Assembly (NCBI RefSeq): GCF_009870125.1
Contig: NC_046683.1
Location: 16,501,001 to 16,565,000 of the forward strand
Length of the DNA: 64,000 bases
Direction: 5' to 3'
Source: Drosophila pseudoobscura
Lineage: Eukaryota > Arthropoda > Insecta > Diptera > Drosophilidae
Numbering within the stretch: position 1 is the stretch's first letter; each line of letters begins with the position of its first letter. The position numbers were made by a program, and so were the translations under genes. Below, in pieces: positions 46,871 to 59,379 of this stretch. Below the pieces are notes generated by a model. That model was not told the DNA's origin. It was given only the letters and a program-made list of their open reading frames with translations, and made no database searches.

Positions 46871-47829
46871 TTTAATTAATAGTTTTCCTTGTTCAATGCT
46901 AGTTTTAAACCATTTTGTTAGGGTATTCCGTGAACTTCAATCTTCAGTCGCTCTTTTACACCACGATCTACCACGATCCACCACTCCACGGGCTTCTTAC
47001 TCTGCCGCTGCCGCCACTGTTGTCGCTCTTTTGAGTTCTAAGGTCAGTGGTTACACACATGAAGATACAGATACAGATACAGATACAGAGACACTATATG
47101 TATGTTTATGAAGTCTTCAAGAGGAGGAGTGGGCGTGTCAGCAGAGCAACAAATTATAGACAAAAACTTGGTATTGCAGGAGGCAGCAACAACCATTGCC
47201 ATGTACTATATAAATCGCATTACTTTATCCATGGGTTACCGAAGGGTAGCCAAAGCTTCGACTTTCGTGGAAATATCCATACTTGGCCTCTCTCTCTCTC
47301 TTGTTTGTTCTTTTGTAATTTGTAATTCTTGGTTTCTGCCGCTGGTTTAATGGTAATGTGTTGCGGTAATGGCTGCTTTATGTGCCGTGTGCTCCGTCAG
47401 TGTGCCATGGCAAAAGATAACGTACTTTGAAAAAAAAAAAAAAGAGTTTGGAATACGTCCGAGAGGGGTAGAGGGAGGGGGAGGGGTAGCAAAAAAGCAG
47501 GTCATCAAAGAGCTCTTCGCTTCGCTTGTCTTTTCTTCTCTTCCACTCGACTTCTGCCACTCCTACTCTAAGCCACCTGTTCCACATGCGGCCTGATGTT
47601 CCCATAAGCGAAAGGACACAAAAATGTCTACAATTTGTTGAAAATTACGCAAATTAAGATGCAGATTCTGCTGGAAAATACAGCTTGCAGGAAAATTTGG
47701 TCAGAAAACGTGGGAACATGGGATCAGCGGGGAGTAATGAGTCCTCCCCCTGCTAATGAAAAATTGGTATACGAAAACATTCGAATTTCATTCGATCTAT
47801 CAATATTTTATGGTTTATTACCATGAACT
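46871..47829. other. Unique intron DNA
   Basis: An (AGATAC)n run lies at 47064-47086. No supported gene. Confidence 0.5.
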
Positions 47830-48400
47830 TTGAAGTTTTTATTTTTATTTTTTATTTATTTCTATTGTTGATTTATTTGTGTTATTTATGGTTTGTTATT
47901 TTTTTTTAATATAAATTTTGTATTTTGTACTATTTATTTTTTATTTTCACTATTTATTTTTTATTTTCTCTATTTATTTTTATTGTCTATTTGTATTATT
48001 TGTTATTTGTTTTTGTTGTGCATTTTTATTAATGTTTTAGTATTATTTATTTTTCATTATTTATTTTTCTATTTGTATTATTTTTTTTTATTATTTATTT
48101 TTAGTATTTCTTTTATTATTTGTTTGCATTATTTTTTGAATTTTTTTTTGTATTATTTATTTTGTATTATTTTTTTTATTTTTTGTATTGTTTGTTTTTA
48201 TTATTTATTTTTGTTTACTCATTTTTATTATTTATTTTTATTGAATATTTTTAATATTTATTACTTTTTATTATGTAGGTAGCTAAGTATTTTTTTAGTA
48301 CCAATTTTTATTATTAATTACATATATCTCACTATGTAGTAATTTATTTTTATTTAGTTTATTATATTCTTTTAAATTTTCTTCGACTTTTGCTTAGCCC
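47830..48400. repeat. T-rich block (TTATTTATTTTT type)
   Basis: Low-complexity T/A repeats on the plus strand. The 129-codon frame inside is compositional. Confidence 0.85.
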
Positions 48401-49549
48401 AAGGGAAACTTAAGTCTTTGCTTCAATCAATATTTAGTATGTTCGGATCAATCGGCTCTTTGATCTCTGGGCATCAGAGCGAGGGGTGGAGGGAGAGAGG
48501 GGCAGGCGAAGGTTCAATGCCACAAGGAGGAAAGGAAAACCTTCACTTGGGCTCTCACGTATCGCATGGCACAGGGGAGTGGGGGGGGGGGGCCGGGCCT
48601 TCGATCAAGTATTATGTTTCCTTTCTGCAAAGGTATGCGGCATGCGTACGAGATATGAAAACTTTCTAAGATAAAAGGGGAACAGATGGGCGCACTCACG
48701 AGATGGAGCCCCACAGAGGGGGAGGGGGAGGGGGAGGGGAGCCGGTCCCATTTACTTGCCACAATTTGTTGCTTTATGGCCACCAGAGCACAGTGACATT
48801 GCCACACAACGCAGCATGCTCTCTGCTCTGCGCTCTGCGCTCTCTGCTCTGTGCTCTTTTGCTCTCGGTATGCGTTAATTTTTGCGACTAGACTTCATAG
48901 CAAAACTCCATCATGATCGTCATGATGATGACTTCTAATGCTGTGCTTTTTTGCCGCTGGGTTGTCGCCGTCGCCGTCGCCGGCTTCAGGTGAAAGTTAA
49001 AAGAAAAGCAAAAAGCGCAACAAGAAACAAAACAAAAACAAAACAACAACAAAAAATATATATATATATATATAAAAATTTCTTCTTTCGGTTTTCGCTT
49101 GCGCCCGGGCATTTCTGCACTTTTCCAAAGCCAAGCGACGATTACTTTCGGTTGCCTCTTTTCTCAGCTCCAGCTCCAGCCAGCTCCAGCTCCAGCATCC
49201 ATCCATACACCATACACCATACACCATACAGCACCTCATCAAAGTTAATGTGACAGTTTTGGATGAGAGAGACGCTGACGACGACGACGATCGGTAATGA
49301 TAATCATCAAACTGTAGCCGGATGCAAAGGAGTTTGGAGCCAATGCAATCGTATGGAGATGTGGCAAGAAAATTGTGCTTGAGATTCGCTGCGGCTTTGG
49401 CAGATCTCTCGATTGCCATTAGGCTCGCATTTGGGTTATTTGTGGCCATAAAGGAGGAATACAAGGATGTGCTTCTTCCAGTTTTTTTTGGCAGTAAGAC
49501 TTAAAAAGTGCTAACAAAAACAGCCCCTACTCAATCTGAATATAAATCA
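48401..49549. other. Unique intron DNA
   Basis: Poly-G of 12 lies at 48581-48592, a GGGGGA run at 48718-48738, a CTCTGCG run near 48820-48850 and (AT)n near 49056-49073. A minus-strand consensus donor (ATCTC/GTGAGT) at about 48697-48698 has no partner I can identify. Confidence 0.45.
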
Positions 49550-50560
49550 CTTTAAAATATACATAAAACATATATCAAGTGCATTTTTAGGAAATAAATA
49601 TATTTATTTTAAATATTTATTTTTATTTATTTAGTTTATTTAGTATTTATTTTTATTTATTTAGTTTATTTAGTATTTATTTTTACATATTTAATTTAAA
49701 TATGAAAATATTTAATTTTAATATATTTATTTTTAGATTAAATATATTTGAATTTTATTTTAAATACGAAATATATTTAAATTAAAAATGAAATATATTT
49801 AATTTATACATGCAATATTTTTATTTTAGTATCAAAAATATTTAAATTATAAAAGAAAAAAATTTATTTGCAATACGAAAGATATTTATTTTAAATATGA
49901 AAATATTTTTTACTTTAAATACGTGATATATTTAATTTATATATGAAAATACTCATTTTAAATATTAGTTATATTTGAATTTTATTTTCACTACGAAATA
50001 TTTTTAATAAAAAAATTAAATATATTTTAAATATGACATATTTGTTATTTAAATAAGAAATATAATTCAAATATTTATTTTAATATATTCAAAAAATATA
50101 TGAAATATTTTGTATTTAAATATGAATATATTTATATTTAGCCAAAATATTAAAAATATTTGAGGTTTTTTTTAGATACGAAATATATTTCAATCAAAAA
50201 TGAAATATATTCATTTTAAATACGAAAGATATTTATTTTTAGTATGAAATATTTTGTTGTTAATTTTTAATTTAAATATTAAATATATTTGAATTTAAAC
50301 ATGCAAATATTTTACATATGAAATATATTTATTTTTAGTGTGAAGTATTTTCTATTTATTTTTAGTTTAAATATAAAATGCATTTAAATTTTATTTTTAA
50401 ATACGAATTCTATTTAAATTAAAAAGGAAATATATATATTTTAAACATGAAAATATATGAAATTTTACTATGAAAAATATTTTGTATTAAATATGATATA
50501 TTTTGACTTTAAATACGAAAGATATTTCGTTTCAATTTAAATGTTAAATATATTTGGAAG
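49550..50560. repeat. AT-rich block with AAATATATTTATTTTAAATA words
   Basis: About 1 kb in which AATATATTT, TTTAAATA and ATGAAATAT recur at irregular 20-40-bp spacing. It is distinct in word content from the other AT blocks. Confidence 0.85.
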
Positions 50561-53039
50561 TCCAAGTGAAGGCATTGAAGGATTATGGACCCTTCCTAGA
50601 GCTAAGATCTGTCATTGCTCGCTCTTGATGGCTTTGATAGACTATCGTAGATTTGTTCGACTAGTTCTCAATGGAATCGCGCTCGTGGCTTACTTTTGCC
50701 GGAATGATTCACTCGCCGCCACGTGGGGGCTGTCTGTAAACTTGATCGTACAGAGATTACCATAATGTGAGCCCAATCCATTAGGGTTTTCCTCCTGGGA
50801 CAAGTGCAGAATGGTCCGCAGATTGGCCTACTCTCAGAGCTGTGATCTGGTTTGATTTTGCGCCCTCTCCCTCCATCCCTCCCTCCCTCTCTCTCTTCGA
50901 GTGTGTGCCGCCGCCCACTTTGGTAGCCGTCGAGTAATAAAAAATACAAAAAAAAACAACAAAAATGCTCGCAAAGGTCGTTTCCAAGACACAAACACAC
51001 ACACCGTTCTCCGTCTCTTATGATATGCTACTTGTACAGCGCCAAGTAAACCTGAAACTGGCTCGAAATGCTCCCAAAAAAAAAAAATGCCCACAAAATA
51101 CTTTTGAAGAGTATATTTGCTGTGTTGGCAGATACAGATAGAGAGATACACTTATGTATGTATCTGTATCTGTATCTGTGGTATGTTTTCCAAGAAGTTT
51201 TTTTGTATTTCAAGTTTCAAATATTTGCCAGAGAGCTTTAAATATATATAGAGACAGATACAGATATTTATATGCATGACTAACGGCAAAATGCGGCGCC
51301 AAATTGGAGTTTGTGTCTTTTGGATGCCAAGCAGAAAGTATCTTTTAGCTACAAGAGTGTGTATCTGTATCTGTAGCTGTTCCATAATTTATTCCCTATA
51401 ATCCCAGAGGTCTTTGGAGATCTTTGATTGCCAATAATCACAGAATTTAGAGGGCTACTGCTTTGGGGGGGTTCTCTGTAGAGCACTAACAATTTTTGGG
51501 AGATTTATTTCGCTGTGAAAAATCTCCAAAAAAGCGCAAATGGGAAGTTCAACAAACTGTTGCAGGCAGGAAATCCACGAAAAACATCTGAAAAAGTGAA
51601 CGAAGATCTTGACATTGAACTTTTGTGAGTAATTTAAAGACCCTCCCCAAAAAACATTGGGGGGACCCCTGGAGCCCCCCCTTGCCATCTTTTGACAAAT
51701 ATCTCAAGCGATCGTTTCGTTCCGTTTCGGGGGAAACTTTTGGCAATTAGGAGAGAGGGGTGGCGGGGGCAGGGGTGCTTAACCATTGAAGAAGAGTCTT
51801 TATTTATTTATTTTTTGTTTTTGTTGTTTGTTTGGGGTTCCGTTCTGCATGACTTGACAAGTCGTTGAACGACTGATGCGAAAGAGAATCAATCAATGGT
51901 TATGAATCGAATAGATACACAGCTACACAGCTACACAGATACAGATACATCCACGGCAGTTGAACAATGTTAAGGTTAATGAAATTACATTTCGGCAGTG
52001 CCTAAAACTGATCGATCGATCGATCGACGATCAGCGATCAACGATCATCATTATCATCGTCTTCTTTTCACTGGCAATCAATTACCGTTGAATTTCTATA
52101 CAAATCGAATCAAGATATGGAAAGAAAGCTGTTTAAACATGGAATATATCTGCCAGATGTGCATCTCTGTTGAGATACTTTCGAAAACGATAGAATATCG
52201 CTTCAATTGTGCAACGCGATGCTGCTTCAATGGAGAGATAATTTACCGTTTGCCACAACACATTTGTATTTATTTATTTGTAGAAATTCTTTTCTATTCA
52301 TTAACCAAACTGTGGCTGTGGCTACAGTTCCCCTGCGCACACACAGATACATAGATACACAGATACAAATGAATCTCTGTGTAGAGACAGATACTCGTGT
52401 ACTGTAAAAGTTCAAAGTGCTTTAAAGTGCTTTGACTTCCCACCGACTCCGACTTCGACTTGGGACTTTCCTTTCCTCTGTCTCTCTCTTTCCACCGCTC
52501 TATCTCCCTCTTTTAGAACTTGTTCATCATCTTTTCATGCTTTACCGATCTCCCTCTCTCCCTCTCTCTCTCTCTCTCCCTCTTTCTCTAAGCCAGCTGC
52601 CGCTGCCGGTTTGCAGGTTGTACGCTCGGAATGAGGCACAAATTATGCAAGGCCCTTCAAAGTTGAAGTTTATAACCTGGAAATGTGTGCTCGTTCTACA
52701 GCAAACAAAAAACTTGTCTTCCAACCAGACAGGGAGAGAGAGAGAGAGAGAGAGAGAGAAACATTGGTTGGTTGAATCTTCCAGCAACCAACTGCATTTT
52801 GCGATCCCTATTTACTTGCGCCTGCCTTCATCATCGTCATCGTCATCGTCATCCTCTTGATTGCGAAATTTCCCGTGATCGTTGATCGTTCTCTGATGTC
52901 AATCGATCGGATGGATATCTGGTGGATGGATGGCTGGGGGGATGGATGGGGGATACTTCTGTTCTTCTTTGCATTCCTTTCGATACTTAGATTATCGGGG
53001 CATTATCAAAGTATTAGCTATTCAGATTAAAATCTAAAA
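50561..53039. other. Unique intron DNA with GATACA repeats
   Basis: GATACA/TGTATC hexamer runs occur near 51128, 51165-51180, 51252-51270, 51358-51375, 51915-51950 and 52340-52370. GA/CT tracts lie at 52553-52580 and 52731-52758, and CGATCGATCGATCG near 52010-52027. No supported gene. Confidence 0.5.
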
Positions 53040-53720
53040 TTCAGGATAAAATAATAATAATCGTAATATCGATTCTTAATCGATAAATTTATCCTATTTC
53101 CACGAATTTGGGTTTTTATTCGATATTTGTTGAATGTTTTAGGGGTATATTGATAATTAATCGATTAACATGTACTTAATCGAAGTCGAAAATTAATCGA
53201 AAATAAATCGATAATTAATAGAAACCAAATCGATAATGAATCGTTCATAAATCGATAATTAATCGACAATAAAGCAATAATGAATCTAAAATAAATCGAT
53301 AATAAATCAAAATTACATCGATAATTAATCGACGGTAAATCGAAAATTGCTAAGTACAAATAATCGACAAAAATCGATAATTACTAGGCAATAAATCGAT
53401 AATTAATAGACAATAAATAGACCATTCATCGACAATTAATCGATAATTAATAGACAATACATCGATCGTTAATAGACAATAAATCGATAATAATTCGACA
53501 TTAAATCGATAATAATTCGACATTACATCGACCATAAATCGATCATTAATCGACAATAAATCGAAGAATAAATCTCTTTCCCATTGAAAATTAATCGATC
53601 AATTGATATCTTTCCCTTCGAAAATTAATCGATAAATTGAAATCTTTCCCATCGAAAATTAATCGATCAATTAATCTCTTTCACGTCGACTTTGTATACA
53701 GATCGTTGCAATTAATATTG
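53040..53720. repeat. ATCGAT-rich degenerate array
   Basis: Built from units such as AATCGATAATT and AATCGACAATA at about 11-20-bp spacing. I count about 17 ATCGAT hexamers between 53159 and 53735. Three longer units of about 50 bp at the right end pair GAAAATTAATCGAT with ATCTTTCCC. The motif matches the core recognised by BEAF-32 (CGATA) and the centre of the DRE. Confidence 0.85.
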
Positions 53721-53968
53721 TTTATTTATCGATATTGGGTATTCATAGATTGCTCATTCGAGTGATCTTCTAGATCTCCCAGAGATCCAAAGGATCTTCT
53801 GTGGGCGCTGGATCGAAAGACTATGATTCGCTCATTGATTCGGCAAAAATCTCTGACAAATCTCAACTTACGGGCGTACTGTACTTGGCATAGAAGTTGG
53901 AATATGGTCATCCTCTGGGCTTGGCTTGGCTCTTAGTCGATGCCAACCAATCCCTTGTGAAAACTTAC

Positions 53969-54030
53969 ACTACGAATAACAATTATCTGAGCATCTTTTA
54001 CCTGAAAAACAAACAAAGAGAGAGAGAAGG
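53969..54030 (-). promoter_or_regulatory. Candidate recursive splice site (ratchet point 2) with 33-nt cryptic exon
   Basis: On the minus strand a CT/T-rich run ends in GTTTGTTTTTCAG, directly followed by GTAAAAGATG (junction 54002/54001). Only 33 nt further on is a consensus 5' splice site (CGTAGT/GTAAGTTTT, 53969/53968). A second donor just downstream is the arrangement reported for Drosophila ratchet points, where a short cryptic exon defines the site. If the 33 nt were kept in the Drak frame they would add TAA stops. The junction lies 20,347 bp from ratchet point 1. Confidence 0.6.
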
Positions 54031-54256
54031 GAACACATTATTTTTGGTATTTAGAAGAGAAGAAGTGAGGAGAGAACAAAAAGAACAAAAATAACAATAA
54101 TATTCAAATAAAAATGCCCCATCATGCGACTATTTGTTTGTCTCCAGCCATCAAAAATATACGTTTTCAACTACAAAAAAGTTCCACAAAAAATGGTCAA
54201 AGGCCACCCCCGCTATAAAGCTAAAGGCGGTACAGAGGTGGAGCTCCGGGGGGAGC

Positions 54257-54508
54257 TATAAATACAACAATTCTCTCCATGTGGTGCTTATTCTGATGTT
54301 TATTTCTGTCTGTTGTGGCGCTATTTTTAGAGCTCCAAGCTCCGTAAACTCAGGAGTTCCAAACCCGACCACGACCCGACCGAAAGATTCTTTTGGGCTA
54401 ATTGGAGATACAAAATCTTACGAGTCCTTGCTCTCAAAATCGCACATCGTGCACGCAGGCAAGAGGTCAAGAGTTCAAGGCTGAGAGATGCGAAAAAAAA
54501 TCAATAAA
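54257..54508 (+). other. Possible small gene: TATA box, 62-codon frame, AATAAA
   Basis: TATAAATA at 54257-54264 is followed by a frame at 54296-54484 (MFISVCCGAIFRAPSSVNSG.., 62 codons) and AATAAA at 54503-54508. The N-terminus is hydrophobic but short. I know no homologue, and chance is a real explanation. Confidence 0.2.
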
Positions 54509-54949
54509 TCTCAATAATTAAAAACAAATTATCTTTTGCCAGTCTCCTCTCCTTCTCAATTGCGGCGGCTATTGTTGCTCTTCGTAGCCGAGTGTTAATT
54601 ACCTTTTAAAGGCAGACAAAAAATACTTAAGCCCGGACAAGAGAAGCAGAAAGAAGCCTACACAATGCCCTCAATGAGAGACACCTTTCAAAGAGGCAGA
54701 GGCCTTCAAGCACGTTCGTGTTAAGGATGCTAATAAATGTCATTTAATGAGTCAAAAACAAAACAAAACCAAAACCTGGATAGGATTATGGTTAAGTGAG
54801 CTTCGCTTAAATATCTTTAAAACCACATTTTTGTCTTGTGTTTTTGTATCTTTTATTAAAACCACAAATTGACATTAAATCCTTTTTTAGTTGACTTGAT
54901 AATTGGGATTATTGGATGATCCTTCAAGTTATAATTAAAACTACCTATC

Positions 54950-55590
54950 AAAAATTAATTTTAATTTTTATATATTTATTAATCGGTTCTTTATTTATTT
55001 TTAAAATTTAATTTTTTATTTTAATTACAAATTCATTTTAAAAGATATATATTTTTTTATTTTACTTGTATTTTTTATTTTGTTTGTATCTTTTGTTATT
55101 TTTTGTATCTTCCATTGTTTTTTATTTTAATATATTTTTTATTTTTAATTTTTTATATTCATTTCTTAATATTTATTTATTTTTTGCTATACTAATTATT
55201 TTATATTTTCCTATTTTATTTTATATTATTTATTTTTTATTTAATACTTTATATTTTTTATTTTATATTATTTTTTTTATAATATGTTTTTTTATTTTAT
55301 ATTATTTTATATTATTTTTTATTATTTTTTATAATTTTGTATTATTTGTTATTATTTTTTGTATCTTTTATTATTTGTTGTATCTGTTATTGTTTTTTAT
55401 TTTATAATATTTGTATATATTTAATTTTTCATATTCATTTGTTTATATTTTCATATTTTATTATTTATTTTATATCATTTCTTCTTTATAATTTATTCTG
55501 TACATATAGAACATTCTATATATTTTTTATAATTTATTTTATATTCTGTATATTTTATTTTTTATTTTTTATTTTTTTTTTACCTATTAG
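54950..55590. repeat. T-rich block (TATTTTTTATTTTATATT type)
   Basis: Low-complexity T/A sequence with recurring TTTTATATTATTTTTT words. The long frames inside are compositional. Confidence 0.85.
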
Positions 55591-57349
55591 CGGGTCAGTT
55601 ACTCTAGATATTGAAAGAGTCTCTCATCGACTGCGATCTATGATGATCATATATCCCCATCACTCAAACGCTGAACAAATGTCCCCTAAACGAACGGACA
55701 CAGCTCCCTTTGGCCTTCCCGGTGCATTCAACCGCTGGCTAATGGATGACAGCATTTTTGTTGTTGTGGAAGCCATAAGACATTTTTTTTTTAAAGCTCC
55801 AAAAACCTTTGAGGCATGAAAGTTATGTAAAGATTGAAGGGAAGCGCAGAACATAAGGAAGACAATGCCGTTTGTCAGATTTGTTTTCGAGATCATTTAG
55901 CCAGCGAGAAGGAGAGAAAGAGAGAGAGAGAGAGGGACATTGAAGGGGGATCTTCATGATCATTTTTGTTGATGTTTCTGCTAATTAGTCAAGTACTCTT
56001 TGTTTTTTGCCAGCACTTTTTGAAGGCCCTCCCCGCCCCCCGCCCGCCCGAAAAAGAACAATGCCCCAAGAGCGATTCAGCGAGAAGGCAGAGAGCGATC
56101 TGGCTATTTACCATCTGGCTTCCTCCTCTTCGTTCTCGGTTCGGCTTGGGTGCATCTTCTTGCAGACTGACCGACCGACAGACCAGTTTTCCTGCCAGTT
56201 CCATTCGTTGCATCTTTTTGTTGTTGCTGCTTTTGCTGTTGCTGTTTTCAAGGCAAACACCAACGACCTTGACAGCATCTTTCAGACCTGGTCGAGTGCT
56301 TCTCTCTCTCTCTCTCTCTGGCCGATCGTTAAAGCCGCATTCCTTGGGTTTCGTCCATTTGATTTGATTTGATTTTTCCTGCATTCCTTGGGCGTTGATC
56401 TCTCCTCTCTCCTCCACAAGGCACTTCTCTATGAATGTTCTCTGCTCTCATCGCATCTCCTCTGCGATTGTCGTGTCGTATACTTGACATGCCTGGGCGT
56501 TTATAGTGCGGAACGTGCGAGAGTGCGAGAGTATAGAGAGGGCCTGCTGCTCGTCTGTTTTTCTGTTTTTCTGGTCTTTGATTTGGGCATTTCTTAGACA
56601 CAGGAATTCTCTTATAAGCGTGCACTCTTTTTGTGCAATTTTTGCAGCCCTTTCCCCTGCCTAGCTCGTCTTTCAGCCCCCCCTCGTCCACTCTCCGCCT
56701 CTCAATTACAACAAATTGCAAAAATATGAAACCCATACGGCATTAATTGTCTTTGTTGGTGGGCAAATTTCATCAAGAATCGAGGGAGGCAATGCATTCG
56801 GCGCATTTCTTGAATAACAATTAAAGCAATTATAAATAAAAAAGCAATAAAAAAACTAAGCAACAATTGCAAAAAAGATTACAAAAAAATTCTACACAGC
56901 GCAAAAAAAAAGCGTAAATAAAATAATTAAAAAGCCCAGAGTTGCATGGGTTGGAAGGGTTCAAAGGTGAGTGCTTGAGTGCTTCAATTGTTGTGTGAAT
57001 AATTATTGCCCGTGGGATTAGTGCGGTTGGGGGACTCGAGCAACAATAAAGGGAAGGCTCAGATTTATTTCAAATGAAAATACAGCAAAATTTACTCCCA
57101 TTCCCCCACTCCCCCCTCCCCACTCCGATGGTACATCTGAGAGCCCTTCGATTATTACGAATACTTGCTACAATCAAAAGAATCCTCTTTCTCCCTTCTT
57201 CAAAGCCAAAAAACCAGGAAGTTGTTGTATTGATTGCCGATTCTTTCAAGCAGAAAGTGTGCAGAGTGAGCGAGAAGAAAAACCCGAAATTTACGGATCT
57301 GACACAGGGAAAATGACCTTTTGGGCGCCGATTCTAACTGGCCGAACGA
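55591..57349. other. Unique intron DNA
   Basis: GA/CT tracts lie at 55913-55936 and 56302-56322. A plus-strand consensus donor (CAAAG/GTGAGT) at about 56966 has no identified exon. No supported gene. Confidence 0.45.
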
Positions 57350-57630
57350 GGCAGATAATTTTATACTGTTTAAAATTTATTTTTTATATTTTCAATTTAC
57401 TATTTTAATATTTTAAATATATTTTTTTATATTTCAAATATATTTTTTTATATTTTAAATATATTTTTTATATTTTAAATATATTTTTGAATATTTTAAA
57501 TTTATTTTTTGTTATTATAAATTTTGTTGTGTATTATTTATTTTTTATTAAATTTATTTTTATTTTTTTGTATTATTATTAATTTTGTGTATTATTTTTT
57601 TATTATTTGTTAATTTTTTCTTATTTTATA
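57350..57630. repeat. AT-rich block with ATTTTAAATATATTTTTT units
   Basis: A 24-26-bp unit of TATTTTAAATATATTTTTT type is repeated about four times at 57408-57500, then degrades. Confidence 0.85.
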
Positions 57631-57637
57631 CGAGGCA

Positions 57638-57766
57638 AATAACGGCTCCCACCGCCTCCTACCGCCTCCAACCGCCTCCCACCGAATCTCATCGCCTCCC
57701 ATCGTCTCCCACTGCCTCCTATCGCCTCCCATCGCCTCCCATCGCCTCCCACCGCCTCCCTGGTTA
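57638..57766. repeat. 10-bp minisatellite (CCGCCTCCCA), about 13 copies
   Basis: Tandem CCGCCTCCCA / TCGCCTCCCA units. It lies directly beside the AT-rich block, so base composition switches abruptly. Confidence 0.95.
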
Positions 57767-59379
57767 CCTGTTCCTCCAAGGCTCTAGTACAAATGTAAAA
57801 TACATCATTGTAACCCGATGCACACACATGTGAGGCAATTCCTGCAGCAACAATTTAGCATATAAGACCACCCCCCCCCCCCCCACCCCCCACTCCCCCC
57901 CTTTTGCAAAATGCCAAAAACAAGAAAGAAAAAACCGTTAAAAATTAAAATTTCAAATTTGTCAAGCCCCCGAAGCGGCAAAAAAAAAAACACAGGGAAA
58001 AAACCAAACAAACCGAAAAAAAAAACACAAAAAAATTGTTTCCATTCCATTTCTGTTGTTGTTGTTGTTGCTGTTGTTCGAGTGTGGAAATACACGGCAA
58101 AAGGGGAGCAGCAGAGGGAGAAATGATAGGCGAGTGGTGGGTAACGGGGGGAGGGGGAGAGGCAGAGGGAGATACGGATAGAGACAGACAGGTCAACATG
58201 GGTTAAAGCCGTCATCGAGGCAAAGCGGCAGCCAACCGCCACAAAAACAACAGCAACACCAATTTTTGTTCGAGACCCAAAACGATGTCACGTTTCCCCC
58301 CCGACACCCCGCCACCCCCCACCCCGGGCAGCAACGAAACATGTTGATACCCTACTTTCAAGGGGTATCATGGTACTAGACAAATTTGAAGCATTCTTCG
58401 TTGGAAAGACTCGGAAAAGTCACAGGAACTGAAGACCCTCAGGAGTTATTGATTTCCATCCTTCGCTCAAAGAAATTCATTCCATATCTAACGATAGATC
58501 TGTGCGAATGAAGCAACAAAGGCGGACAGAAAGAGAAAGAGGCAAAGGAGGAGGAGGAGGTGGGGGAGGAGGACTTGGACTTGGAGGAGTACAAAAGCTA
58601 ATAAGAAGTTTATTTACCTCTCTTCCCAAGAAGACTTGCAAAAAAAAAAACCTCCAAAAATTCAGTCAACTCAGGGAAAGAGGGGGGAAGGGAAGAGGGC
58701 AAGGGGGGGGACTGTCTTCATATGGTTTGAACGAAAAGCCAAACGACGACGAATCACGGTTACGCGTTACGAATTTTCAACGTTTCGGGCTACCCTGTAG
58801 CCTTCGCCAAGGCGGGGTATCATGATTTCGGCCAAAGCTTGGCTGACAACCGATAGCCATGGATAGTCCCATCGAATGTGGGTAGTCCCAAGGCAGAGTA
58901 TCCTTCATTTCATGTTTCTGGTTTTTTTTTTTTTTTTTTTGGGGGGGAGGGGGTATTTTTCATTGGATTTTCGGCAATTGTTCATGCAAATCACGTAAAA
59001 TGTTTTCCATTTGCTGGCCAAAATGTTGCGCATACGTTGTGGACGTTGCAGACGCTGTTGCTTGTCCGCTTGTCCGCTTGATGGCTTCCTTCGCCGCTTC
59101 GAGATGTCTGCTGGTCGCTGCTTGTTGCTGCCTCGGCAATTAGACAATTTCATTTGTTGCTGCCACTGCCGCTGCCGCTGCCGCTTCTGATGCAACGGTA
59201 AATTGAGGTTGTCTTTGGGGGCAGCGGCAGCACTAAGTTTTGGAAATTTTGTCGCCAGTTTGCACCGTTAGCTTTTTTTTGTGGTCAGTCATCATTTCGA
59301 GGTGGGGGTTGGGAGGGGGAGGCACTTAAGTGGGGTTTTACCAACGGAAGAGAAGTTCTGGATACTCCACTAGGAAAAA
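57767..59379. other. Unique intron DNA
   Basis: Poly-C of 14 lies at 57871-57884, with further C5-C7 runs after it. A short inverted repeat (TGATACCC, 10-nt loop, GGGTATCA) is near 58346-58371. A GGAGGAGG run is near 58548-58575. No supported gene. Confidence 0.45.

Noticed and set aside
47893..48282. 129-codon Phe/Tyr/Leu-rich frame, and similar ones at 44623-44865 and 55066-55819
   Set aside because: Compositional frames in T/A-rich low-complexity blocks; not membrane proteins.
53969..54001. 33-nt segment as a normal Drak coding microexon
   Set aside because: Joined to the exon at 13361 in the Drak frame it contains TAA stops. It could only be a UTR exon or a cryptic exon of a recursive splice site.
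57638..57766. CRISPR-like spaced repeat
   Set aside because: Units are contiguous 10-bp tandem repeats without spacers, in eukaryotic DNA.
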